From Panagrolaimus kolymaensis (lineage: Eukaryota; Nematoda; Chromadorea; Rhabditida; Panagrolaimidae), in contig JAJQJQ010000037.1 in the NCBI GenBank assembly GCA_028622995.1, positions 1,674,001-1,738,000 of the forward strand: DNA of 64,000 nucleotides, written 5' to 3'. Positions 22,647 to 33,815 of the stretch are shown piece after piece (the first letter of the stretch is position 1; each line of letters opens with the position of its first letter). A program made the translations under genes and the position numbers. The notes under the pieces were generated by a model that saw nothing but the letters and a program-made list of their open reading frames with translations, did not search any database and was not told the origin of the DNA.

Positions 22647-23528
22647 TTAACTATAAATTGAAAGTATTCCAAATTTTGTATCAGGATGATTCTAAAATTT
22701 AAAAAGTCATTATTAATACTTTTTATGAAATAATAAAACCTTACCCGCTTGAAAATCATAAAATCCTCAGAATTTGTAAATGTATCAGAAATTCCTTTCC
22801 CAATAACGAAATTATTAAGTTTTGAAAAAATTAGCATATCGGCCATTTTTTTTTTGCTGTCTTTTTGGTAAAAATGTTTGCAACTACATTTTTATTAACA
22901 TTGCTTAAAAAACAAAAATTAAATAAAAAGTATTTAAGTTTGTTTTAGTTTTAAAAAACATAAAAGCTTACTAATAAAAAATTTCTAATAATGGAATCTT
23001 TTCAAGAATTTCAGCAAGTTCAACAAATTCACCATCCGAATATTTTATTGGTGAATCTATAGAAGAAAAAATTTTTATATTTCCTGAATAAACCAAGAAA
23101 ATGAATTCGTTGTAAAATATTTTTTGTGTTACTAAACGCAATTCTTTAACACAAACGAAATCGATTTTTGAAATAATTTGGCTGATTTTAGTTGGAAAAT
23201 AAACAAAAAAAATTTCGGCAAATATCCATACTTTTTCCGATGAATTTTTTGGCTCAACAAAAAATTCTTCTAATGGAGCCCCATAATGTTGCCATAACGG
23301 ATCATGAATAAAAGGAACAAAATTTAATTTTTGTTTTCCAATAAAATATTTGCAGCATTTAAATAATTTGTAATAAATAAAAGGTGAAGACTCTTTTGAA
23401 ATTTTAAGAATGATATCTGCGGGAAATGCAAAGGGTTGAAATAAAGATTTTTGAGGTACAAAAGTATATAATTTAACTTGATACTCTTCTGTCTCTTCGA
23501 TTTTTACGCCGTTGCCGTCTTTCAATTT
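22647..23528 (-). CDS. F-box-like family protein, subfamily B, copy 1 (no ATG seen)
   Basis: Exons 22972-23528, 22745-22903 and 22647-22691 follow the three-exon plan of subfamily B. Exon 1 has the F-box-like segment (FAFPADIILKISKES, then KLFKCCKYF), a KVWIFAEIFF strand, IKYSDGEFVELAEILEKIPL and a TA-phase splice. Exon 3 codes a short tail starting NHPDTKF. F-box proteins recruit substrates to SCF ubiquitin ligases; here the F-box reading is by pattern only. No in-frame ATG opens exon 1. An acceptor CTATAG at 23529 suggests an upstream exon or a lost start. In exon 2 a run of ten A is one base out of frame with paralogs. It may be a pseudogene. Confidence 0.5.
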
Positions 23529-23562
23529 CTATAGGGTTTTAAATTTAGATTTTATCAAAAAC

Positions 23563-24394
23563 TTATTGAAAGCTTGCAAAGTTGTGTCTCTAAAATTGTA
23601 AATTATTTTTGTGTATATTATTCAAAAATATTGCAAAACACTTGCTTTTTTAAAAAGTTTAAAACCTTTGGATTTTTTAAAGTTCTCGGGAAAGTTTTTT
23701 CGAACATCAAATGATTCTACATAATTTTGAGAAAATTGGTAAATTTGCCATTTTTTCTGCTGTTTCGGAGTGTATACTCGTGTAACATCATTATTTTCCA
23801 TGATGCTAAAAAAATAAATTATAAGGCTGAAAAATATATATTTTATTAAAAAATTTTTCCTTACTATGAAAAATCTTCCACTAAAGGAAGTTATTTTAAA
23901 ATATCCACAACTTGGACCCAAATCCTTTTAGAATATTTTATTTGGCAATGATATAAAAGGATTATTCGAAGCTTTTTGGGTCCCATTAAAAATAAAAATT
24001 CATTGTAAGACAATTTTTCATTAGATAATTGCATTTTTTCAACATTCACATAACCCAATTTTGGAAAAATATAAGTAAAATTTCCAATGCCATATAGGCA
24101 AAGCTTTCCCCCAATAATCCAAAGTTTTGCAGTTGCCTTTTCAAGATTTAATGGTTTTGTTTCAAAGCCACCGCCGAGAGCAATAGATGTTAAGCCTTTT
24201 GCGATGAAAAACTGTTGTTTAGAAGAAAAATATTTTCAGCATTGAAATAATTTTTGATAAACAATTGCTTTGGCTTTTTTCGAAACATAAAATAAAATAC
24301 TTTCTGGGATAGAAAAGCGTTGAAATATTTCATTCTTTGGTAAATAAATTATAGGTTTAGTATAAGAATATGTAAAAAATGGAATTCTGTCCAT
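23563..24394 (-). pseudogene. F-box-like family, subfamily B, copy 2, with nonsense codons
   Basis: Exons 23865-24394, 23646-23805 and 23563-23589 are alignable with the neighbouring copy at 25147-27586 throughout. The start is MDRIPFFTYS. The F-box-like segment FSIPESILFYVSKK is followed by FQC, then TGA where paralogs have Cys (24235 area). A second stop, TAA, replaces Asn in DILK(N)LP (about 23890). The intron after FKLFKK uses a GC donor (GCAAGTG), shared with copy 3. Exon 3 codes RHNFASFQ. Two independent nonsense changes outside homopolymer runs indicate real decay. Confidence 0.7.
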
Positions 24395-25146
24395 CGTTAC
24401 AAAAACATAAAAACTTTAGAACCTAATAATGAAATTCTTTAGAAAAATAATCTGCCTAAATTTTTTTTGTTGAGAAAATGAGCGAAAAGGTTAGTCAAGT
24501 GTTTATCAAATAAATATTTTTAAGGATATTCTTAAAGTGAAGTGTTTTTGATTATTGCGAATAAAAAGCCGAAATAAAATAAAAATTTTTATTGATTTGA
24601 TTGAGCAAAAATATTCATGAAGGGAAATTTGGGAAAATTAGGTGGCCAGTCACCCTCGCTATAATGAGTATATATTTTTTTTGCCCACCTTCGTGGTGGA
24701 GTTTTTTTCTTTCTTTCTATATGTTTCAGTCAAAATAATAATAGCTTAAATTCTCGATCAAATTTTTTCAGCCAATTTAACATTTATTAAATGAACCATA
24801 GAACAAAAAATTTGAGTCATATAAAAAGAACAGGGGTTTTAAGAAATTTAACAATTATAAGAATTGAAAAATTATTAGAGTAAAGTAAATTATTGAATTA
24901 CAATATAAAGAAACTTTTACATTTTTCGACATTTTGGATTTTTGTAAAAAAAATCGCTTTAATTTTTTATTTTTATTAAAAAAGAAAACAGCGCGTATCA
25001 AAGAGAAAACGTACAAAAATAAATATAAAATAAATAAGATATTGAATCCCTGGAGCTAATTCATCCTTTTTTGACTTTTCTTCTTCAAAACCTCATATTT
25101 TGAATTCTCAATTTGATTAATATTTAATTTTACGCGAGCTAAAAAT
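24395..25146. other. Intergenic with family promoter motif
   Basis: TATTGATTTGATT at 24590-24602 lies 196 bp upstream of copy 2 and resembles the TATTGATTTGACC motif near other family genes. No exon is seen. Confidence 0.4.
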
Positions 25147-27586
25147 TTATCGGAATTTTGCGAAATGGTGTTTCTGAAATATCGAAATTATTCATACAAA
25201 AGCAAAAAAAAACTTGCTTTTTTAAAAAGTTTAAAACCTTTGGATTTTAAAAAGCTACCAGGAAAGTTTTGTCGAATATCAAAAAATTTAAAATTTGAAA
25301 AAAGAGGTAATTGCGCCATTTTTTTTGCCGTTTCACGAGTGTATACACGTGCAACATATTTGTCTTCCATGGCGCTAAAAACTGAGAGTGTATTTATTTT
25401 TTTTATTTAAAATTTTTCTTACTATGAAAATTCTTCAACTACTGGAAGATTTTTTAGAATATCTGAAAGTTGAACCAAAGTTCCATTGGAATATATAATT
25501 TGACATTGAAAAAAAGCAAATATTCGAAGGTTTTTTGGTCTCAACAAATTAAGAAATTCATTGTAAGATATTTTTTCGTTATTAAGACGCATTTTTTCAA
25601 CATTTACACAACCTAATTTTTGTTTAATATGAGTAAAAATTCCGATGCCATACAGTGCCAACATTTCTCCGATAATCCAAACTTTCGCATTAGCATTTTC
25701 AATATTGATTGGTTTTTTCATAGATCGAATCCAATATTCATAAGTTCTTAAACTTTGAACAATGCCACGGCGGTATAGCATCAACGAAAAAGTGAAGTTC
25801 AAATGGAAATGAAAAATTTGGTCGTTGGTGGTCGAAATGCCAAAAACCAAAGGAAAAGCAATTTCTTTAGTTAAAAATGGCTGTTTTTTGCATATTTAAT
25901 TATAATTCTCCATGGATATTCAGTTCAAAAATATTGAAACTCTTACAGAATATGTAATCGGTCATTGCGGATAAGATCGTGAAGATAGATTTTAAAAAAT
26001 AAACCAAAACGCCAAAATCCTACCGTAAGAGTTTTGAGCATTTTGGTCATTTTTCCATTAGAAAATGTTACTTTTTTTGCAACTTTTTTATAAACAATTG
26101 TGGCTAAATTCATTAAGCTTCTTTAATTTTATTCTGTGACATTGAAAATCTATAATCCTATCTTGCCTACAAATTGGCGTAATCAGTTTTTCAAAAGGCT
26201 GAATAATTCCGAAAATCCTCCGGTAAGAGTTTTTTTCATGCATAATAACATAGCTTTTTTAACAAAGTCCCAAGGAAAAATATTTCATAATTCAATATAA
26301 AAAATCGAAAATGGTCAAAAAACAATAAAATAAATACCCATTGAATTTTTAGTAACAATAAAATATTTTTTTGTAAAGCTTGCTCTTGCACCACAACCAC
26401 TTGAAGCTTATATAATAGCATCATAGTAGCAGACGATGCTCAAAAAAATCAAAATTCTCAAAATATGTGATTTAATTTTAAACTCATCATTCCTAGACGT
26501 AATTTGGGTCATAGAAACCGAATTTGATAATCATTGGTCCATTTCATTATCTAGTTTATGAGTTATGAATTTTTTAAATATGCAAATTTTTCGCTTCGCT
26601 ATAACTCCATTTTAAACTTGTCGACCTTAGTAATTATTATCAAATTCGGTTTCTACGACCCAAATTAGGCCTAAAAATGATGAGAGTAAGCCAAAATGGT
26701 TAATTTTGAAAATATTCATTTTTTTGAGCATCATCTGTTACTATGATGTTACTATATAAGCTTCAAGTGGTTATGGTGCATAAGTTTGCTTAACAAAAAA
26801 TTATGATATTGTTACAAAAAAATTAAGGAATATTTATATTAATGTTTTTTGACCATTTTTGAATTTTTGCAAGTGTTTATGAAAAAAATTTCCTTGGGAC
26901 TTTGTCAAAAAAGCTATGTTATCAATCATGAAAAAAACTCTTACGGTAGGATTTTCGGAAAAAGATTGTCTTAGGAAAAACTGATTATACCAATTTGTAT
27001 GCAAGATCAGATTATAGATTTGCAATGTCACAGAATAAAATTAAAGCAACTTAATGAATTTAACCACAATTGTTTATAAAAAAGTTGCAAAAAAAGTAAC
27101 ATTTTCTAATGGAAAAATGACCAAAATGCTCAAAACTCTTACGGTAGGATTTTGGCGTTTTGGTTTATTTTTTAAAATCTATCTTCACGATCTTATCCGC
27201 AATGACCGATTACATATTCTGTGAGAGTTTCAATATTTTTATATTGAATAACCATCGAGTATTTTAATTAAATATGCAAAAAAACAGCTATTTTTCAAAC
27301 AAAAAATTGCTTTTCCTTCGTTTTTTGGCGTTGCGATCATCAATGACCAAATTTTTTATTTCCATTTGAACTTCACTTTTATACCGCCGTGAATGGTAAA
27401 CGGTTGTTTTGAAGAAAAATATTTGCAGCATTGAAATAATTTTTGATATACCACTGCTTTGGCTTTCTTCGAAACATAAAATAAAATATTTTCAGGAATG
27501 GCAAAGCGTTGAATTCTTTCATTCTTTGGTATATAAATTATAGGCTGAGTATTGGAATATGTATAAAATCGTTTAAAAGCTACCAT
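25147..27586 (-). pseudogene. F-box-like family, subfamily B, copy 3, split by a foldback transposon
   Basis: Exon 1 is in two pieces, 27396-27586 (start MVAFKRFYTYSNTQ, F-box-like FAIPENILFYVSKK, FQCCKYF) and 25423-25764 (VQSLRTYEYW, AKVWIIGEM, IIYSNGTLVQLSDILKNLP). They are separated by a 1.6-kb foldback element. Joined with one copy of the 4-bp duplication they total 533 nt, the phase needed for the next splice. Exons 2 (25218-25374) and 3 (25147-25173) are intact, and the intron between them has a GC donor. Apart from the insertion the gene looks undamaged, so the insertion appears recent. Confidence 0.75.
25765..27391. mobile_element. Large foldback DNA transposon, 1.6 kb, nearly all inverted repeat
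   Basis: The ends are CACGGCGGTATA at the left (25766) and its exact complement ending at 27391. Inverted homology continues inward for several hundred bases: the stretches at 25930-26120 and 27060-27240 are near complements, as are 26390-26450 and 26720-26780. The whole unit is one giant imperfect palindrome centred near 26580. AATG flanks both sides (25761-25764 and 27392-27395). It has no transposase frame and so is non-autonomous. A CAC terminus with a 4-bp duplication fits the CMC/Chapaev group, which is an inference. Confidence 0.8.
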
Positions 27587-28119
27587 TGTTAATAAAAGAA
27601 GTAAAACTAAAAAATAGAGAATCAAATAACGAAGAAATTTTTTTTAAAAATAATATTTTTTATTTGTTTTTTCTTGGCATAATAAGCAAAAAAAAATTAC
27701 TGAGCTGTGCATAAAGAGAATATTTTTGGAATAGGTTTTGAAGTGTTTGTGATTCCATATTAAAGAATAATACAAAGTTTTATTGATTTGACCCAGCAAA
27801 AACTTAATTAGTGCTTCCTCAAATTTTATTATAATTCGACATTTTTTTAGACTAAAATGAATCCATATTTACTTATAAACTATCTTCGTTTTGATTTTTT
27901 ATTTATAGCATTAAAGGAGCTGCCATAAAAAAATAGTGAAATTTAAGAGAAAAAGTTTTAAGTAAGTAAAAAACAAGAGTAAGAGCAAAAAAGGTTATTT
28001 TTAAGCCTCTTTATTTGGAAAAACTATCATGCAAATACAAGTGGGTATAATTTTTTTTATGAGAACAGATGTTATGAAATTGCATTTTGCTAGTAAAAAA
28101 AAGTTAGAGATGTAATGAT
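27587..28119. other. Intergenic with promoter motif of copy 3
   Basis: TATTGATTTGACCC at 27781-27794 lies 195 bp upstream of ATG 27586. No coding exon is seen. Confidence 0.45.
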
Positions 28120-29170
28120 TCAAACATAAGCGAGTTTATGGTTTTTATATTTCATTTGTTCATACTCATTTCGAAGAGCTTTCAATTTTGCTAATGCATC
28201 TTTTTGAATTCCAAAAAACGAAATTGAAGGCGGAATTAATTCTAAGATTTTGCATTCATCAATGATAGTTTGAATTAAAACATGGAGTTGTTCTTTATAA
28301 ACCGTTGAAAGGGGAGTATTAAAACTAAGGAAGAGATTAGTTTTTTGATATTTTTGGTGTTTCTGAAATTAAATTGTTTTTAACAATTTTGACTTCATCA
28401 AATTTGGCTAAAAATGAGACATGGCGTCAAAAACTTTTTTTACCTTAACAACATCATAAATTTTTTGGACATTAAACCCATTTGGAATATCATAAAAATT
28501 CCAATTTACATAAACGCTTCTACGCAAAGGAGTTATATCCAAATAATGTTTAAAGCGATCATCATCATTGTTAAATTTGCTAAAAACAAAAATAAAAATG
28601 TATTAATCGAATATATATAAACTTTAATTAAATTTCTCACTATGTAATTTGACAAACATTAGGTAAAATATCCATTATTTCTTCTATCGAAACTAAAGTT
28701 TCATCATTATTTTTTACTTTAACATTGCTAAGATTTATTTCTTTAATAAAAGGTAAATTTAAAAAATATATAAAATTATCAAGCAAGACATCTTTGAAAA
28801 ATGTAATAAATCCATTAAATTGATAAATTTTTGTTGAAAATTTTGATATAAAATCTTGATGGAGATTTGTACGAACACACATTTTTTGAGTAATCCAAAT
28901 TTTAAAATCACTTTTATCAAAATTAATCTTTTTTTGACGATTAATATTGATATGATCTAAATCAAATGTCCATCTGTCATCATAAACATTTATTAATCGA
29001 ATAGGAATGATTCGAAATTCGAAGAAATAAAATTTACAAGTTTTTAATAATTTCATAAAAATTTTGGAGGATGTCGGATTTTTATTATTTATTTTGAGCA
29101 TCATCGCATATGGAAATGGAAAATATTGAGATCGAGGAGAAGCAAATGTAAATTCGGTGTTAGTAACCAT
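28120..29170 (-). CDS. F-box-like family protein, subfamily A, copy 1
   Basis: Exons 28641-29170, 28444-28579 and 28120-28362 give 302 residues without interruption. The layout typical of subfamily A is seen. MVTNTEFTFASPRSQ leads to an F-box-like segment (FPFPYAMMLKIN, then FMKLLKTCKFYFF), a FKIWITQKMCV strand, an FNGFITFF region and a VSIEEIMDILP end of exon 1. Exon 2 contains VNWNFYDIPNGFNVQKIYD. Exon 3 has an amphipathic helix (LHVLIQTIIDECKILE), a PPSISFFG turn and LKALRNEYEQMKYK. An adaptor role in ubiquitin ligases is possible but unproven. ATG 29170 is preferred over upstream non-ATG codons because all paralogs start there. Confidence 0.7.
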
Positions 29171-29794
29171 CCTTGAAGTTTGAAAGAGCAACAAAAAAAT
29201 AAGATAGTTCCAAAGCAACGAAGACGACGACAACTATGAATAAATCTTTTTTGTTTTGGTTTAAAAAAAACTAAAGCAAACTTGGGCCTTTTAAAGTCTT
29301 AGCGCGATAAACCGTTTCACAGTTTTTCTAGAAAAATCAATCTACGGTCTTTAAATTGATGTTGATATCTTTGATTTTCATAAATGGCCAACCTAGAACG
29401 AATATATGCAAAGATAAGTGAAATTCAAAAAACTTTAGAAAGTGCTTTCATAAATTTTAGAAATACCATATTTTGCTTACACTCATTCATGCGTGGATAA
29501 AAACTTGATATAGCTTTTTCTGAACAAAGCCCTCCGTTTAAAATTTATTTAAATAAAAATGATGGAGGTAGTAAATTAAATAAAACATATAACAAAAAAA
29601 TTAAGGTCGCTATCATAAAAATTGGGTTTTCATCCAAGAAATGAAAAAGTTTTGCAATAAAATAAAAAAGTATTGAAGAGGAAAAAGCTTAGAATAATAA
29701 GAACGTTTATTCAAACAATAAATAAATTCGAGAAGCTAAAAAGCAGAACTCTTACAAACAACACAAAACTAGCAAACTATCAAAATTAACAAAA
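29171..29794. other. Intergenic, no gene seen
   Basis: AT-rich sequence between two family members on the same strand. No conserved element was recognised beyond AT tracts. Confidence 0.45.
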
Positions 29795-31430
29795 TTAGGC
29801 AAGCGAGCGAGAGCGGCGTATTCGCTGCGAGATTAGATAAGCACGCGAATGATGAAGGATTCCCTCATCAAGTATAATTAAAAATAAATCGAATGCTTCT
29901 CGAATTGTTCGAATATTTTTTAAATTTCGGCTAAGTTTATTGATGGCGTCCATAATTTTTAGAGACTGTAGGTGTTTCACTTTTTTATCAAAAGGATAAT
30001 TAAAAAATTTACTAGATTTTTTTAAAAATTTGTCGAATATCCATTTAAGTTTTACTTTATCATTTTCTAATGGAGTTCGCTGTTTTCTTTTATATCGTTC
30101 ACGAATATATTGGAGTAGATCAATGCTATCTTGAGATTGGCCATTAAAAGAAAAATTTGGAGGATTGATTGGTTTGATTTCACATTCTTTTATGATATTC
30201 AAAATAAAAGTTTCTAATCGACTTTTATATTCCTTGGAAAGTTCATTCGCGAATTTAAATGAAAGATTTATGTTTTAATTTTTCTATAAAAATATAAACT
30301 ATGTTTTTAATTTATTGGGGAAAAATTGACGTTAAAAAAATAATTTTTACCTTTAAAGTTTTGTAAATTTTACAAACAATGTAACCTTCTGGAATGTTAC
30401 GAATTTCATAATATCTAGGTTTAATGTTGCTATATCCCGAATGTGCAATAGCATATTTTTGAATTTCACGAGTTTTTATTATCATGGTACAAGCAGATCT
30501 ATTTTCATATATGCTAAAAAATGAGTTTAATTCAAACATAAAAACAAAATTTTTTTTCATTTTAATGTAAAGAAATTAGTTTAACTAAACAGTAGACAAA
30601 AAAAAATAATTTTTTGAGAGAAAATTAAATAATTTGACTTTGCTAAAAAATATGGTTTAACTACGAAATTAATTTTTGTTCGCTTCTTAGTACCTTATTT
30701 TAATGAGCCAAAAAGCATTTTTTAGGATTTTAAAAAATTCAAAAATAAAAACTAACTTTGTAAATTCTAAAACATTCGATGGCAAAATAGAGTAAATTTC
30801 ATGCAAGGAAACTAAAATATCTTTGTCATAATTATGTTTCAGAATAATTTAATTGAGACATAATTCCTTGAGATTCGGGGATCCCAAAAAATATTTTAAA
30901 TTTTCGAATAAAATTATTTGAAGGGTAATATTAATAACAGAAGCCTCGCATCGATAAATTTTTGGCATCAAAGTAAAAATAAAAAATTTAGCGTTTTGTG
31001 GACCAACATTCAATTTTTCAGTTATCCAAAGTTTATAAAAACTGTTAAGTTTCACAATTTTTGTAAAAATTTGTTGAACTCGATTGTGGATATCAAGTAA
31101 TGTAATTAATGACGAAACAGGAATTACAGGATTTTTAGTGAAAAAACATTTACACGTTTTTAATAATTTTTCAAAAACTTTTAATGAATTTTGGTTTTTA
31201 GCCATTTTGAGCATCATATCATATAAAGCGAGGAAATATAAAATTTTTTTGCCAAGTTCAAAATTTTTCAAAACACCCTGTTTTTTTGTAAATTTTACAA
31301 AAAAACAGGGTGTTTTGAAAAATTTTGAACTTGGCAAAAAAATTTTATATTTCCTCGCTTTATATGGAAGCGTAAATCTTTGTGGACGAGGAGAAGCAAA
31401 AGAATAGGTTTGAATAAGCGGAATAGCCAT
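29795..31430 (-). pseudogene. F-box-like family, subfamily A, copy 2, with palindrome insertion and two stops
   Basis: Exons 30757-31430, 30351-30513 and 29795-30283 keep correct splice phases. Exon 1 begins MAIPLIQTYSFASPRPQRF and is interrupted inside the F-box-like segment by a 141-nt in-frame palindrome (LPY...DMML). In-frame TAA codons occur at 30849-30851, where copy 3 (37491-38787) has a coding codon, and at 30275-30277 near the start of exon 3. Exon 3 is long, codes KVKHLQSLKIMDAINKL and ends SQRIRRSRSLA. Unlike copy 3, its C-terminus lacks a clear membrane helix. The stops are not in homopolymer runs, so this is probably a true pseudogene. Confidence 0.7.
31222..31364. mobile_element. 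Near-perfect 139-bp palindromic MITE with TA duplication
   Basis: TATAAAGCGAGGAAATATAA at 31222 is mirrored by its complement ending at 31364. The two arms of about 70 bp are almost identical and meet near 31293 with only a few unpaired bases. Compared with paralogs reading CCATATGATATG, the insertion is 139 bp plus a duplicated TA, as for Tc1/mariner-type MITEs. The total added length is 141 nt, divisible by three, and neither arm has a stop in the host frame. Confidence 0.85.
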
Positions 31431-31825
31431 TTTTGAAATTTTAAGATTAAATTTTTATTAATCCAGCTTTTTTTTTACTAGTGCTAAAAAAAGCGGCTCC
31501 TATATATTTTTTAAAAAGACCTGACAGTAAAAGTTGGGATCAATACAATTAAAAAAATGGCCAAAGAAAAAGCGCCAAAATAGACAAAAAAAAAATCGTT
31601 GGCTTTGGCAATCAAAACGTTGACCTCTCTTCTTTTTTTGTTATGACGACGGACGTATTAAACCACACACCTATGCTCTGTGGATATTGATTTGACCTAA
31701 AACATTTTCTTCTGACGAAAAAAAAGAGCTTAGTTTCTTAATAAATTTCTGCTTCTTATGTCACTTTGCAAATTTTATTAATTTTTTTAGAACACTATAT
31801 TCTTTTTTTCACAATACACTCAGCC
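31431..31825. promoter_or_regulatory. Divergent promoter region with TATTGATTTGACCT
   Basis: The region lies between minus-strand copy A2 and plus-strand copy B4. TATTGATTTGACCT at 31685-31698 lies 128 bp before ATG 31826. The same word or its complement occurs 70-200 bp upstream of several family members. Confidence 0.5.
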
Positions 31826-33304
31826 ATGAGCAAATGTGAATCCTTTACCACTTCTTTCACAGAATCTTTATCTTATTCACCAAAAAATACGGTATCTCAA
31901 AACTTTGCTATTCCAAATAATATTGTATATTATATTTCGAAAAATGAATTATCGCCAAACGTTTCCCAAAATTGTTTGAATGCTGCAAATATTTTTTAAC
32001 AAAACGCAATTCTATTGTTGTGGAAAATGTATTAAACTATCGAACACCCCCTCCGTATTATCGTCATCATAAAATTTTTAATATCGATAAAGTTGCTACA
32101 AAATTATGGATTATTGGATACTTAAATTTTACTTTTCACGGCATTCAATTACCATACATTTTTCCAAAAATAGGCTATGTAAATATCAAATCCTTAAATT
32201 TTGAAAGTCAAAATATTTTTACAATGAATATTTATTTTTAACTTTAGCTGGAAATATCCGGATTTTTTGGTTTTTAGTGGGATCAATAAAATATTCTGAT
32301 GGAAATACTTTCGTTCAACTTGCTGAAATCCTTGAAAAGCTGCCATTATTACAAAGCTGGATTTTATAGGTTTTTTGACATGTCTAAAGTAATTATTAAA
32401 TTTTTTTTAGTACTTGTGGCGTCCACGACTCTTTAATTTTTACATTGGAAACAGCTAAAAAAAATGGCCAAATCTTTAGTTTTTCCAAAACTTGTAAGAT
32501 TTGATGGTGGCTTAAAAACAATGCCTATCTGTTTTATAGAATCTTCACATTGGGAAAATTTTAAAACGGTAAGCTATTTAAACATTTTTATACATATATG
32601 TAGAGACCGGCAGCTCAAAAAATTTTTTTTGAAAACGTGAAAATTTTGTATGGACCGAGTATTTTATAATATGAATATTCCGAATATAAAAAAATAAATG
32701 GAAGAAGACTTAATTAAAACCCCGAAAAGTTAATTTAAAGTTTTCTAATATCAGAAATTTTTCGTTCGAGGGAACACATGGCTTTTTATCCAACGAAAAG
32801 AAAAATATGCAGCAAGCATGCGGATAGCTGCTATTTTCTCTTCTTTTTGTTCTTTTTATTTGCAAAATCAATTAGATAATTAGTTTTTTTGATGCCACTT
32901 TTTTTCGGGCGTTTTCCGACGTTTTTCATCTTTACTACAAAATGCAGAATTTAATTTCCTATCGAATTATGCAAAAAAAGTGTTGTAGGTGGATTGTAGT
33001 TAAAAATATATACCCAGAAAAACAAACAAAAATCGAGTTTTGAAGCAGTTAATGAAGAAAAATATTGTTTAAAAATTAGATATTCGGAATCAGGACATAA
33101 AATTACATATTATGGTAAATATGTATAATTTAAATGTTCTTTATTAAATAAATAAAAAATAAACTCTTTTTCGCGCATGAAATGACGAAAAAAATAACGG
33201 GGAACACTCAGGCATGCATGCCACTTGCCGGTCTCTACATATATGACGATATTATTTTTTAGAAACATCCCTCTACAAGATTTACATTTCGTGAAAATTA
33301 TTAA
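31826..33304 (+). pseudogene. F-box-like family, subfamily B, copy 4, frameshifted
   Basis: Exon 1 starts MSKCESFTTSF (31826), followed by the F-box-like FAIPNNIVYYISKNE. The frame then shifts near 31965 (before FECCKYFLTK) and again near 32225 (before EYLFLTLAGNIR). The exon 1 donor is changed from TA|GTAAG to TA|GGTTTT. Exon 2 (32411-32568) is one A out of frame in a run of eight A. Exon 3 (33263-33304) codes KHPSTRFTFRENY. The second intron holds a TIR element at 32593-33245. Multiple lesions including the splice donor indicate a pseudogene. A paralogous intact reading is seen at 39179-40503. Confidence 0.7.
32593..33245. mobile_element. 650-bp TIR element in an intron
   Basis: CATATATGTAGAGACCGGCA (32593-32612) is the exact complement of 33226-33245, 20 of 20 bases. 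The interior is AT-rich without a transposase. The duplication is ambiguous because the end itself is palindromic (ATATAT or TA). It sits in the second intron of copy B4 and leaves the splice sites intact. Confidence 0.8.
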
Positions 33305-33390
33305 AAAAATAATTACAAAAATACTTTCATGAAAAATATTTATTTATTAAATATATTTACTTTTTTTGTATTAATTTTTAAGATCATTAT

Positions 33391-33758
33391 CAGCGATGTC
33401 GAAACAGTCTTAGCTGGTTTCATTAACCACTTTGGCATTGTTCACAAAACGCTACTGGTTAACTAAACCAGAAAAAATGAATCAAACGAAAAATTGCTGG
33501 TTAGCTAAACCACTTTTTCGGAAAGCTTCGTTTTTTTGAATGAAGACAAACGAGTCTTTCTTTGGTTCTCTGCCTCAATGAAATGTTTCGTTTTGCTTTT
33601 CTTCAAGGATTTTTTGAAGGCATTTTTTCAAAAGTGGTTAACACAAAAACGGTTAGCTTAACCGGCAAATTTTCTGGTTTAGCAAACCAGCAGTTTAGTA
33701 AACCAACAAAAAAAGTGGTTTAGTTAACCGGGTTAAATAGACTGTTTCGACATCCCTG
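33391..33758. mobile_element. hAT-like MITE with exact 8-bp duplication ATCATTAT
   Basis: The element starts CAGCGATGTCGAAACAGTC and ends GACTGTTTCGACATCCCTG. It is flanked by ATCATTAT at 33383-33390 and 33759-33766. CAG...CTG ends and 8-bp duplications are hAT features. The interior carries several GGTTAACTAAACCAG-like words in both directions. It lies between copy B4 and receptor gene 2. Confidence 0.88.
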
Positions 33759-33815
33759 ATCATTATTCAGAAAAAAGCCTATGAGTTTCTTTAAATAAAA
33801 AAAGTACCGCATTAT

